A stretch of 64,000 nt of DNA from Streptomyces sp. Go-475 (GTDB lineage: Bacteria > Actinomycetota > Actinomycetes > Streptomycetales > Streptomycetaceae), in the NCBI RefSeq assembly GCF_003330845.1, contig NZ_CP026121.1, positions 806,001 through 870,000 of the forward strand, given 5' to 3'. The position numbers and the translations under genes were made by a program. The notes beneath the pieces are model-generated. The model was given only the letters and a program-made list of their open reading frames with translations, made no database searches and was not told the DNA's origin. Below, piece by piece: positions 7,835 to 15,971 of this stretch. The first letter of the stretch is position 1; the number at the start of each line of letters is the position of its first letter.

Positions 7835-8914
7835 GTGACCGCGCTGTTCGAGCCCTGCACCCTGCGCGACGTGACGATCCCGAACCGCGTGTGGATGCCC
7901 CCGATGTGCCAGTACTCGGCGGCTCCTCAGGGCCCGGAGACGGGCGCCCCGAACGACTGGCACTTCGCGCACTACGCGGCCCGTGCGACCGGCGGCACGG
8001 GCCTGATCATCGTCGAGGCCACCGCGGTCTCCCCGGAGGGCCGCATCTCTCCGTACGACCTCGGCATCTGGAACGACACGCAGGTGGAGGCGTTCCGCCG
8101 CATCACGCGCTTTCTCGCCGCACAGGGCACGGTTCCGGCCATCCAGCTCGCCCACGCCGGCCGCAAGGCGTCGACGGACCGCCCCTGGAAGGGCGGCGCG
8201 CCGGTCGGCCCGGACGCGTACGGGTGGGACTCCGTCGCGCCGAGCCCGATCGCGTTCGACGACCGGCACCCGGCCCCGGCGGAGCTGACCGCCGATCAGA
8301 TCAGGGAGATTGTCGAACAGTTCGCGGCCGCGGCCCGCCGCGCGCTCGCCGCCGGCTTCGAGATCGCCGAGATCCACGGCGCCCACGGCTACCTGATCAA
8401 CGAATTCCTCTCCCCGCACTCCAACCACCGGACCGACGCCTACGGCGGCTCGTACGAGAACCGCACCCGGTTCGCGCTCGAGGTCGTCGACGCCGTACGG
8501 GCCGTGTGGCCGGACGACAAGCCGCTGTTCTTCCGCGTCTCGGCGACCGACTGGCTCGACGAGGGCGGCTGGACCCCGGACGACACCGTCCGCCTCGCCG
8601 CCGACCTGCGGGCCCACGGCGTCGACCTGCTCGACGTCTCCACCGGCGGCAACGCCTCCGGTGTCCGCATCCCCACCGGCCCCGGCTACCAGGTGCCCTT
8701 CGCCGCCCGGGTGAAGAGCGAGACGGGCCTGCCGGTCGCCGCGGTCGGCCTGATCACCGAGGCCGAGCAGGCCGCGAAGATCCTGGCCAACGGCGAGGCG
8801 GACGCGGTCCTGCTCGGCCGTGAGCTGCTGCGCAACCCGTCGTGGGCCCGGCTGGCGGCGCGGGAACTCGGCGGTGAGGTGCGGGTGCCGGACCAGTACC
8901 ACCGTTCGGTCTGA
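7835..8914 (+). CDS. Old Yellow Enzyme family NADH:flavin oxidoreductase (YqjM-type)
   Basis: This is a 359-residue FMN-dependent ene-reductase with a TIM barrel fold, acting on activated alkenes using NAD(P)H. Family signs are the N-terminal PNRVWMPPMCQYSA, the substrate-binding AHAGRKA, the FMN-site EIHGAHGYLINEFLSPHSNHR (with the family His-Asn pair region) and a C-terminal ADAVLLGRELLRNP. The Cys in PMCQYSA fits the thermophilic-like/YqjM subgroup. I start at the GTG at 7835, 6 bases after a GGAG site. An ATG at 7823 is upstream but overlaps that site. It is probably controlled by the divergent ArsR protein and may detoxify electrophiles. Confidence 0.9.
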   Translation: MTALFEPCTLRDVTIPNRVWMPPMCQYSAAPQGPETGAPNDWHFAHYAARATGGTGLIIVEATAVSPEGRISPYDLGIWNDTQVEAFRRITRFLAAQGTVPAIQLAHAGRKASTDRPWKGGAPVGPDAYGWDSVAPSPIAFDDRHPAPAELTADQIREIVEQFAAAARRALAAGFEIAEIHGAHGYLINEFLSPHSNHRTDAYGGSYENRTRFALEVVDAVRAVWPDDKPLFFRVSATDWLDEGGWTPDDTVRLAADLRAHGVDLLDVSTGGNASGVRIPTGPGYQVPFAARVKSETGLPVAAVGLITEAEQAAKILANGEADAVLLGRELLRNPSWARLAARELGGEVRVPDQYHRSV

Positions 8915-8936
8915 TCCGGCACCCGGAGCCGGTCCG

Positions 8937-10253
8937 TCAACCGGCCGCGCACGCCGTGCCGTTGAGCGTGAACGCGGCCGGAGCGGCACTGTTGCCGCCG
9001 TGGTTCGCCTGGTAGCCGATGCTGACGCTCGCACCCGGCGCGATGCTGCCGTTGTAGGACACGTTGGTCGCGGTGACCGCCCCGGTCGACGGCGCGTAGG
9101 TGGCGCCCCAGCCGCCCGTGACGGTCTGGCCGGCGGGCAGGGTGAAGCCGAGTTTCCAGCCGTTGACCGCCGTCGTGCCGGTGTTGGTGATGGTCACGGA
9201 GGCGGTCAGACCGGTGTTCCAGGCGTTCACCGTGGCCTTCACCCGGCAGGCGCCGGGCTGCGGCTGGGGTGCCGGGCCCGAGCGGTCCAGGCCGAAGAAG
9301 GTGAGCACGCGGGAGGCCATGCCCTGGGCGTACAGGTTGTGGCCGACGCCCTGGAGGCTGATCGCCTCGACGGGGGCCCGGTCGCCCGTGCCGCCGTAGC
9401 GGGTGCGGTTCCAGCCGGGCTGGGGGGTGTCGGAGGCGGCCGGGGTCTGGCTCACGCCCTGCACGTTCGTCCACTGCTTGATCTGCTCCCCGAAGTTCGG
9501 GTAGCGCAGGGCGTCGTCCTCGGTGCCGTGCCAGATCTGCATCCGCGGGCGGGGGCCGGTGTAGCCGGGGTACGCGCCCCGGACCAGGTCGCCCCACTGC
9601 GCGGGGGTGCGCGTCACCGTGCCGCCCGAGCAGGCGCTGTTCCACTCGGAGCCGTCGGTGGTGGCGAAGCAGCCGAACGGGACGCCGGAGAAGGCGGCGC
9701 CCGCGGCGAACACGTCCGGGTAGTCGCCGAGGAGGACGTTCGTCATCATCGCGCCGGAGGAGATGCCCGTCGCGAACACCCGGCCCTTGTCGGCGTCGTA
9801 GGTGCGGGTGACCCAGTCGATCATCGACTTGATGCCGACGGGGTCGCTGCCGCCGTCGCGGCGCAGGGCCTGGGGCGAGGAGACGTCGAAGCACTTGCTG
9901 CTGCGCGTGACGGACGGGTAGAGCACGATGAACCCGTACCGGTCGGCCAGCGAGTCGTATTCGGTGCCGTTGTACATGTCGGGGCCCGAGCCGGTGCACC
10001 AGTGCACGGCGACCACGACCGCCGGGTTCGGGGTGACGCTCTCCGGGACGTACAGGTACATCCGCAGGTTGCTGGGGTTGGTGCCGAAGCCCGTGACCTC
10101 GGTGAGGGTCGCGGCGGGCACGGCCCTCTCCCGGGCGGAGGCGGCGGGCGCGGTGAGCGCCGTGGCCGCGAGCAGGGGCAGCAGCGCGGCGAGGAGCGCG
10201 AGGAGCATCGACCGCAGGGGTCTCCTCGCCGTGGAGCGGGGGGTGGCAGGCAC
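8937..10253 (-). CDS. Secreted CE1-type esterase (PHB depolymerase fold) with CBM2
   Basis: This is a 438-residue secreted alpha/beta hydrolase. Residues 1-40 form a signal peptide ending near ASA. The catalytic domain (about 45-325) resembles the LpqC/PHB-depolymerase group of CE1 and carries the nucleophile motif GISSG with Ser165 and a late GVGHNLY histidine. After a short Pro/Gln linker, residues from about 333 form a family 2 carbohydrate-binding module (WNTGLTASVTITNTG...GWKLGFTLPAGQTVTGGW) that binds cellulose or xylan. The likely activity is removal of acetyl or feruloyl groups from xylan. Its position beside GH62 and pectate lyase genes supports a role in plant cell wall breakdown. 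Confidence 0.85.
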   Translation of the reverse strand: MPATPRSTARRPLRSMLLALLAALLPLLAATALTAPAASARERAVPAATLTEVTGFGTNPSNLRMYLYVPESVTPNPAVVVAVHWCTGSGPDMYNGTEYDSLADRYGFIVLYPSVTRSSKCFDVSSPQALRRDGGSDPVGIKSMIDWVTRTYDADKGRVFATGISSGAMMTNVLLGDYPDVFAAGAAFSGVPFGCFATTDGSEWNSACSGGTVTRTPAQWGDLVRGAYPGYTGPRPRMQIWHGTEDDALRYPNFGEQIKQWTNVQGVSQTPAASDTPQPGWNRTRYGGTGDRAPVEAISLQGVGHNLYAQGMASRVLTFFGLDRSGPAPQPQPGACRVKATVNAWNTGLTASVTITNTGTTAVNGWKLGFTLPAGQTVTGGWGATYAPSTGAVTATNVSYNGSIAPGASVSIGYQANHGGNSAAPAAFTLNGTACAAG

Positions 10254-10305
10254 GTCCGGGTCCCTTCCGTTGTGAGGCGCGGCTCGCAGGACGTCGCGCG
10301 GCCGT

Positions 10306-11096
10306 TCAGCAGGTGGGGTTCGTCCGGGTCAGCAGGGCCGGCCGCCAGGGCAGCCGGCCGTACGCGCCGCCCGCGGCGGGGTCCATGCCCTGGCAGGGGA
10401 ACCGGAGGCGGCGGGGGTCGATCGTGAGGGTCTGGCCGGCGCCGGTCCGGGTCATCTCGCCGTGGCCGCGGTCGGGTTCGGACAGCACGACGGCGGTGTC
10501 GCGGAAGCCGTTCGGGAACTCGGCGAGCGTGGTGCGTGAGGTGTACTGGTGGCCGTTGCCGTCGGAGAAGAACAGGTAGCGGTCCGTCCGGTCGCAGATC
10601 GTCCAGAAGTCCAGCCAGGCGCCGTCGCCCTTGTCCTCGGTGACGATCGGCGGCTCGCCGTCGAAGAGGTTCCGCGGCGCGCTCCAACCGCGCGGGTCCG
10701 AGGGGTCCTGGCTGGTGGAGCAGGACGGCGGGCCGATGTCCGGGGCTGTGTCGAGGAACGTCTGCGGGGCCGGGGCGGCGTCGGGCCACCGGGCGAAGCT
10801 GGTGTGTCCGAGGCTCCAGCGTCCCGCGGTGTCGGCGGTGGTGAGTAGACGTGCCAGCGGTTCCGGTACCGGAACGCCGTCGGGTCCTTGACCGAGAGGA
10901 TCGGATGGGCGGCGTCCGGCCGGGGACCGATCAGCGGGCCGCTCGACGACCAGGTGAACGACCCGGGCAGGGGGCCCTCGCGGCCGGGCCGCGGTGTGCC
11001 CGCGGCGGCCGGTCCCGGTGACAGGGGCGGGGCAGCGACGGCCACCAGCGTGAACACCAGCCCGTCGGCGAACGTACGCATACGCGGAGTTCTCAT
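10306..11096 (-). pseudogene. Decayed GH62 alpha-L-arabinofuranosidase gene (frameshift plus two internal deletions)
   Basis: From the ATG at 11096 the frame gives a signal peptide and the GH62 start (SVKDPTAFRYRNRWHVYS). It then loses register: the rest of the enzyme (TADTAGRWSLGHTSF onwards to LPWRPALLTRTNP) is in the next frame, a one-base loss near 10840-10847. Compared with the intact GH62 at 56086-57561, two in-frame blocks are also missing. About 22 codons are lost after DIG (the VFYFAP...YQ strand). About 70 codons are lost before GHGEM (the region with FEAPQVYKL...TNDIS). The base Asp and acid Glu motifs survive, but lost beta-strands should prevent folding. A sequencing error could explain the frameshift but not the deletions. 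Confidence 0.8.
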
Positions 11097-11157
11097 GACC
11101 CGCCCTCTCATGAAGGGGAAGCGCCCGCTCGGCATGGTGACATGGACATGGCCCACA

Positions 11158-11171
11158 TGGAAGCGCTCCCA
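11158..11171. promoter_or_regulatory. CebR-like LacI operator
   Basis: TGGAAGCGCTCCCA differs at one base from the palindrome TGGGAGCGCTCCCA, the known CebR/CelR box that controls cellulose-utilisation genes in Streptomyces and relatives. It is 62 bases upstream of the decayed GH62 start, so the pseudogene seems to have kept its regulatory site. Confidence 0.55.
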
Positions 11172-11221
11172 CAGCACTCGCCCCCGGACCTGGACCGGCC
11201 GAATGTGTTCTGCGCGAGGCG

Positions 11222-11250
11222 TTGACTAGAAAGCGCTTGCCGCCTACGTT
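11222..11250 (+). promoter_or_regulatory. Candidate promoter for pectate lyase genes with LacI-type site in the spacer
   Basis: TTGACT (11222-11227), a 17 bp spacer and TACGTT (11245-11250) form a good housekeeping-type promoter pointing at the PL1 gene. The spacer contains the 8 bp palindrome AAGCGCTT (11231-11238), the core of LacI-family operators, so a repressor bound there would exclude polymerase. A leader of about 200 bases before the PL1 start would result. The rest of the roughly 360-base gap from 11097 to 11459 holds the CebR-like box, the palindrome at 11406 and no convincing gene. Confidence 0.5.
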
Positions 11251-11405
11251 CCGTTCAGCAGTGTGACCCAGAAGCGTCATCGCGCCGCCACGCGAAGACG
11301 CCCGTCGAAGGCTGCCGACCCAGGGGAAGTGCACCCCCAGGGCATGGCACGACCTCCGGCTCGGTCACAGGCAGCACGCGCGGTGAACACCATGGCGAAC
11401 AGAGT

Positions 11406-11417
11406 TCATGTACATGA
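11406..11417. promoter_or_regulatory. Perfect 12 bp palindrome upstream of PL1
   Basis: TCATGTACATGA is self-complementary and lies 43 bases before the PL1 pectate lyase start, where a second operator or an RNA-level control site could act. No matching repressor is recognised. Confidence 0.35.
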
Positions 11418-11459
11418 TCTGCCGGGCATCATCACGCACCACGAAGGGACGCACCCCAC

Positions 11460-12440
11460 ATGCGTACTCGCCCCCCACGCACACACACCCAGAGATCCAC
11501 CCTGGCGCTCGCCGCCGCCTCCGCCCTGGCGACCGTGGCGGTCCTGGCCGTTCCCCAGCCGGCCGGGGCCGCCGAGAGCTCGCCGGTCGGGTTCGGCGCC
11601 GGGACGACCGGCGGCGGCAGCGCCTCGGCGGTCACCGTCTCCTCGCTGAGCGCCTTCAAGTCCGCGGTGACCGGCAACGCGGCCAAGGTCGTGCGGGTCA
11701 ACGGCCTGATCTCGCTGAGCGGTCAGGTCGACATCGGCTCCAACACCACGGTGCTGGGCGTCGGTTCGGCCTCCGGCTTCACGGGCGGCGGGCTGCGGCT
11801 GAAGAAGGTCACCAACGTCGTCATCCGCAACCTGAACATCAGCAAGCCGGTCGCGCCCGCCGACGGCATCACCGTCGAGGCGTCCAGCAAGGTCTGGATC
11901 GACCACAACTCCTTCTCGGCCGACCGCGATCACGACAAGGACCACTACGACGGCCTGCTGGACATCAACCACGGCGCGGACAACGTCACGGTGTCCTGGA
12001 ACACCTTCAAGAACCACTTCAAGGGCTCGCTCGTCGGCCACAGCGACAACAACGCGAGCGAGGACACGGGCCGTCTGAAGGTGACGTACCACCACAACCA
12101 CTTCGCCAACGTCTACTCGCGCATCCCCAGCCTGCGCTTCGGCACCGGGCACTTCTACAACAACTACGTCGAGGGCGCCGACACCGCCTGCCACTCGCGC
12201 ATGGGCGCCCAGATGCTGGTCGAGAACAACGTCTTCCGCTCGACGAAGGTCGCGGTCACCACGAACCGCAGCAGCGACGTCGACGGATACGCCAACCTGC
12301 GCGGCAACGATCTCGGCGGAGCCGCGACCGAGATCTCGCGGGTCGGCAGCTTCACCAACCCGCCCTACGGCTACTCGGCCGAACCCGCCTCCTCCGTCGC
12401 CGCCTCGGTGACGTCGGGTGCGGGCGCCGGGAAGCTCTGA
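11460..12440 (+). CDS. Secreted pectate lyase, PL1
   Basis: This 326-residue secreted enzyme cleaves polygalacturonate by beta-elimination. An N-terminal signal peptide (about 1-37, ending PAGAAE) is followed by a right-handed parallel beta-helix of family PL1. The motifs WIDHNSFS, DGLLDINHGADNVTVSWNTF (with Ca-binding Asp residues), VTYHHNHF and SRIPSLRFG (catalytic Arg region) are all present, so the active site appears complete. A GAAGGGACG ribosome-binding region precedes the ATG by about 10 bases. The PL3 pectate lyase gene follows after a 22 bp tandem repeat, and the two are probably expressed together for pectin use. Confidence 0.92.
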   Translation: MRTRPPRTHTQRSTLALAAASALATVAVLAVPQPAGAAESSPVGFGAGTTGGGSASAVTVSSLSAFKSAVTGNAAKVVRVNGLISLSGQVDIGSNTTVLGVGSASGFTGGGLRLKKVTNVVIRNLNISKPVAPADGITVEASSKVWIDHNSFSADRDHDKDHYDGLLDINHGADNVTVSWNTFKNHFKGSLVGHSDNNASEDTGRLKVTYHHNHFANVYSRIPSLRFGTGHFYNNYVEGADTACHSRMGAQMLVENNVFRSTKVAVTTNRSSDVDGYANLRGNDLGGAATEISRVGSFTNPPYGYSAEPASSVAASVTSGAGAGKL

Positions 12441-12479
12441 CACCTCCCATCGCTCGATCTGACACCCCCCATCGCTCGA
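12436..12479 (+). repeat. Tandem direct repeat, two 22 bp units, joining PL1 and PL3
   Basis: Unit 1 (12436-12457) and unit 2 (12458-12479) read TCTGACACC, then T or C, then CCCATCGCTCGA, with a single difference. The PL1 stop codon lies inside unit 1. The PL3 start is 22 bases after unit 2. The repeat could be a regulatory element or a recent slippage duplication. Confidence 0.8.
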
Positions 12480-12500
12480 ACGGACAGAAGGAATCGGGAC

Positions 12501-13289
12501 ATGACTTCTGCGACACGTCCGCGCGCCCGCAGGCGCGCGCTGACCGGCGCGCTGGCCACCCTTGGCCTGTCGGTTGGCATGATCATGACCACCAATGCGC
12601 CCACGGCGAGCGCCGCCACCTGGCCGACGCCCAACGGCAGCCAGGGGACCTCCTCCACCATCCCGGTGTCCGGCACCAAGGACTACGGCATGAAGCGGTA
12701 CTACGGCACCGGCAGCCTGGCCGGTGACGGCCAGGAGGAGGGCCAGGACCCGATCTTCCGGCTCGCGAACGGCGCGGTGCTGAAGAACGTGATCCTCGGC
12801 GCCCCCGCGGCCGACGGCATCCACTGCGAGGGCAGCTGCACGCTGCAGAACGTCTGGTGGGAGGACGTCGGCGAGGACGCCGCCACCTTCCGCGGCGGCA
12901 CCGGCGCCACGTACCACGTGATCGGCGGCGGAGCCAAGAAGGCGGCGGACAAGGTCTTCCAGCACAACGGCGGCGGCACGCTCAACATCTCCAACTTCGC
13001 GGTGCAGGAGTTCAAGACGCTCTACCGCTCCTGCGGCGACTGCTCCACGCAGTACACCCGCAAGGTCAACCTCAACACCATCGACGTGACCGGGACGGGC
13101 AGCACCGCGCGGCTCGTCGGCATCAACGTCAACCGCAACGACGTGGCGACGCTGCGCGGCATCACGATCCGCAACGACGCCTCCCGCAAGGTCGTCCCCT
13201 GCCAGAAGTACAACAACAACACGGCGGTGGGCACGGGCCCCGACAGCACGAACTGCAAGTACAGCACCTCGGACATCACCTACCGGTAG
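12501..13289 (+). CDS. Secreted pectate lyase, PL3
   Basis: This 262-residue secreted enzyme has an Ala-rich signal peptide (about 1-38, ending ASA) followed by a compact beta-helix of family PL3. Diagnostic stretches are GQEEGQDPIFRLANGAVLKNVILG, ADGIHCEGSCTLQNVWWEDVGEDAATF and GGGAKKAADKVFQHNGGGT, with four or more cysteines as in secreted Streptomyces PL3 enzymes. It works with the preceding PL1 enzyme on polygalacturonate and partly methylated pectin. A GGAATCGGGAC ribosome-binding region precedes the ATG. A strong hairpin follows the stop. Confidence 0.92.
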   Translation: MTSATRPRARRRALTGALATLGLSVGMIMTTNAPTASAATWPTPNGSQGTSSTIPVSGTKDYGMKRYYGTGSLAGDGQEEGQDPIFRLANGAVLKNVILGAPAADGIHCEGSCTLQNVWWEDVGEDAATFRGGTGATYHVIGGGAKKAADKVFQHNGGGTLNISNFAVQEFKTLYRSCGDCSTQYTRKVNLNTIDVTGTGSTARLVGINVNRNDVATLRGITIRNDASRKVVPCQKYNNNTAVGTGPDSTNCKYSTSDITYR

Positions 13290-13316
13290 TCCGCCCCGAG
13301 CCCCCCACGGTGAACG

Positions 13317-13357
13317 CGGCCGTACGGAGTGCCCGCCCGGCGCTCCGTACGGCCGCC
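13317..13357. terminator. Bidirectional hairpin terminator between PL3 and paaX-type gene
   Basis: A perfect 14 bp stem (13317-13330 with 13344-13357, GCGGCCGTACGGAG and its complement) and a 13-base loop lie between the two convergent stop codons. Confidence 0.8.
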
Positions 13358-13360
13358 GTG

Positions 13361-14113
13361 TCACGTCCGGTGCGCCCGCGGCCCGTCGGCCATCTCCCGC
13401 TGGTAGCGGGTGTACGCGGCGCGCAGCTCGGCTCCCGGCCAGTCGGCGGGCAGCAGTTCCGGCGGCAGGACGGGGTCGGCGAGCAGGTGGCGTACGACGG
13501 CCGCGAACGCGGTGAGGCGGTCGGCGGGGCGGTCCGCGCGGGCGACGTGGGCGAGCAGCGCCCACGCGCCGGCGGACCAGGCGTCCAGCGGCCACAGACT
13601 CGCCGCCAGCTCGCGCGCCGGCCGGGCGGGGCGGGCCGTGCAGCACTCGGCCACCCGGTCGAGGTCGTCAGGCAGGGCCCGGCGCAGATTGGCGGGGCGG
13701 AGCCAGACGCCCTCGCGGAGTTCGGCGAGGCGGAGGGCGCTGAGCCGGGCGCGCAGGTCGGCGCGTTCTGCGGGGCCGCGGCCGGTCGCGGTGATCACGA
13801 CCATCTCCCAGTCGCCGTCCCACGCGCGCGTGTCCGGGTGCACGGACTCGTCCTGGCGGCGCTGGCGCTCCAGCAGCCGGTCGCTGAGCCGGTAGCCGGT
13901 GCCGGTGCGCCGCAGATCGCCCGCGGCCACCATCCGGCTGAGCGCCGCCCGCACCGTGGACCCGCCGACGCCGAAGGCCTCCACCCGGCCCACCAGGTCC
14001 TTCACCGGCAGCTCAGGGGGGTGCGCGCCCAGCAGCAGGCTCAGGACGACCGACCGCGCGGACAGCGGACGCAGTTCGATCTCGCCGGGCGGCGCCGGGT
14101 CGTTCATCGGCAT
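13361..14113 (-). CDS. PaaX family transcriptional regulator
   Basis: This encodes about 250 residues with the PaaX layout. An N-terminal winged helix (SARSVVLSLLLGAH...GGSTVRAALSRMVAAGDL) is followed by the middle Cas2-like PaaX domain (WDGDWEMVVI) and the C-terminal helical PaaX_C region (WPLDAWSAGAWALL). PaaX proteins repress phenylacetyl-CoA or related acyl-CoA catabolism and respond to acyl-CoA ligands. The gene is divergent from an AidB-like acyl-CoA dehydrogenase, its most likely target. Two dyads lie between the starts. Two ATG codons (14113 and 14107) are possible starts. Confidence 0.88.
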   Translation of the reverse strand: MPMNDPAPPGEIELRPLSARSVVLSLLLGAHPPELPVKDLVGRVEAFGVGGSTVRAALSRMVAAGDLRRTGTGYRLSDRLLERQRRQDESVHPDTRAWDGDWEMVVITATGRGPAERADLRARLSALRLAELREGVWLRPANLRRALPDDLDRVAECCTARPARPARELAASLWPLDAWSAGAWALLAHVARADRPADRLTAFAAVVRHLLADPVLPPELLPADWPGAELRAAYTRYQREMADGPRAHRT

Positions 14114-14116
14114 GGT

Positions 14117-14181
14117 CCCGTACTGTACGGGGCGGATTTCCGTGTTGCACGATTGCTGCGACCGCAGGAGGAGTGCAACAC
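14117..14181. promoter_or_regulatory. Two dyads between paaX-type and aidB-type genes
   Basis: CCCGTAC-T-GTACGGG (14117-14131) sits at the PaaX start. GTGTTGCAC (14142-14150) and GTGCAACAC (14173-14181) form a perfect 9 bp inverted pair with 22 bases between. The second arm ends 8 bases before the acyl-CoA dehydrogenase ATG. Either could be the PaaX operator. Confidence 0.5.
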
Positions 14182-14188
14182 TCGAAGC

Positions 14189-15856
14189 ATGGTCTCGACA
14201 CTCGACGGACAGCGGGCGCAGGCCGGACCCGCCACGCACGACGTCACCAACCAGGCCCCGCCGCTCACCCCGTACGACGCCTCCGAGGACACGGCCCTGC
14301 TCCAGGGGCTGCGGCGGGAGGGTGCCGGCTGGGCCGAGGAGGACCTGCGGCGTCTCGGGAGGCAGGCCGGCAGCGCCCAGGCGCAGGAGTGGGCCGACCT
14401 GGCCAACCGGCACGAGCCGGAGCTGCGCACTCACGACCGGTACGGCAACCGCGTCGACGAGGTCGCGTTCCATCCGAGCTGGCACCACCTGATGCGCACG
14501 GCGATCGCCGAGGGGCTGGCCGGCTCGCCCTGGGCGGACGACCGGCCCGGCGCCCATGTCGCCCGGACCGCCGGCGGACTGTTGTGGGGCCACACGGAGG
14601 CGGGGCACGGCTGCCCGACGTCGATGACGTACGCGGCCGTCCCCGCGCTGCGCCGGCAGCCGGAGCTGGCGAAGGTCTACGAGCCGCTGCTGACGAGCCG
14701 GGAGTACGACCCGGAACTCCGCGTGCCGACGGAGAAGCCGGGTCTGCTGGCGGGCATGGGGATGACCGAGAAGCAGGGCGGCTCCGACGTCCGGACGAAC
14801 ACCACGGCGGCCACGCCCACGGCCGAGCCCGGGATGTACACCCTGCGCGGCCACAAGTGGTTCACCTCGGCGCCGATGTGCGACGTGTTCCTGGTGCTGG
14901 CGCAGGCCCCGGGCGGGCTGTCGTGCTTCCTGGTGCCGCGCGTCCTGCCCGACGGCACCCGCAACACCTTCCGCATCCAGCGCCTGAAGGACAAGCTCGG
15001 CAACCGGTCCAACGCCTCCTCCGAGCCCGAGTTCGACGGGACCGTCGCCTGGCTGGTCGGCCCCGAGGGGCAGGGCGTGAAGACCATCATCGAGATGGTC
15101 AACTGCACGCGGCTGGATTGCGTGATGATGTCGGCCGCGCTGATGCGCAAGTCCCTCGTCGAGGCCGGGCACCACGCGCGCCACCGCAGCGCGTTCGGCG
15201 CCCGGCTGGTGGACCAGCCGCTGATGCGCAACGTCCTGGCCGACCTGGCGCTGGAGTCCGAGGCCGCCACCACGCTCACCCTGCGGCTGGCCGGGGCGGC
15301 CGACCGGGCGGTCCGCGGCGACGAGGGCGAGGCCGCCTTCCGCCGGATCGCCACGGCCGTCGGCAAGTACTGGGTGACCAAGCGCGGCCCCGCCTTCACC
15401 GCGGAGGCCCTGGAGTGCCTCGGCGGCAACGGCTACGTCGAGGACTCGGGCATGCCCCGGCACTACCGCGAGGCTCCCCTGCTGTCGATCTGGGAGGGCT
15501 CGGGGAACGTCAACGCCCTCGATGTGCTGCGGGCACTGAGCCGGGAACCGGGCACCGCCGAGGCGCTGTTCGGCGAACTCGCCCGCGCCGAGGGGGCGGA
15601 CGACCGGCTGGACGCGGCCGTGACCGGGCTGAAGCGGCAGCTGTCCGAGGCGTCGCAGGCGACCGCCCGCCGGCTCGTGGAGCGGATGGCCCTGACGCTC
15701 CAGGCCTCGCTCCTCGTCCGGCACGCCCCGCCGGCGGTCGCCGACGCGTTCTGCGCGACGCGGCTCGACGGCGACTGGGGGCACGCCTTCGGGACGCTGC
15801 CCGAGGGGACGGGGCTCGACACGATCCTGGAACGCGCGCTGCCCGGCGGGGACTGA
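14189..15856 (+). CDS. aidB: AidB-like acyl-CoA dehydrogenase family flavoprotein
   Basis: This 555-residue FAD protein is longer than a typical 380-residue acyl-CoA dehydrogenase and has the AidB pattern. It has an N-terminal adaptive-response domain (about 10-170), the MTEKQGGSDVRTNTT flavin motif, a beta-domain (YTLRGHKWFTSAPMCDVFLVLAQ) and a C-terminal helical domain with ALECLGGNGYVEDSG. A DNA-binding-like Arg-rich C-terminal extension follows. AidB proteins are linked to the alkylation response, and the real substrate is debated. It is divergent from a PaaX regulator, which suggests acyl-CoA-responsive control rather than Ada control. Confidence 0.85.
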   Translation: MVSTLDGQRAQAGPATHDVTNQAPPLTPYDASEDTALLQGLRREGAGWAEEDLRRLGRQAGSAQAQEWADLANRHEPELRTHDRYGNRVDEVAFHPSWHHLMRTAIAEGLAGSPWADDRPGAHVARTAGGLLWGHTEAGHGCPTSMTYAAVPALRRQPELAKVYEPLLTSREYDPELRVPTEKPGLLAGMGMTEKQGGSDVRTNTTAATPTAEPGMYTLRGHKWFTSAPMCDVFLVLAQAPGGLSCFLVPRVLPDGTRNTFRIQRLKDKLGNRSNASSEPEFDGTVAWLVGPEGQGVKTIIEMVNCTRLDCVMMSAALMRKSLVEAGHHARHRSAFGARLVDQPLMRNVLADLALESEAATTLTLRLAGAADRAVRGDEGEAAFRRIATAVGKYWVTKRGPAFTAEALECLGGNGYVEDSGMPRHYREAPLLSIWEGSGNVNALDVLRALSREPGTAEALFGELARAEGADDRLDAAVTGLKRQLSEASQATARRLVERMALTLQASLLVRHAPPAVADAFCATRLDGDWGHAFGTLPEGTGLDTILERALPGGD

Positions 15857-15971
15857 ACCACAGTCAGCCAACGAGCACTCAGTTCGCGCACAGTCATCTC
15901 CCGGTTCCGCTTCGTTGTCAGTGCCGTGGTGCAGACTCCCCGTCAGTCGGCACTTCGCTGGGGAGGACAAC

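Noticed and set aside
11263..11649. Small plus-strand frame just after the pectate lyase promoter
   Set aside because: It overlaps the PL1 start region, has a biased Arg/Pro composition and lacks a ribosome-binding site.
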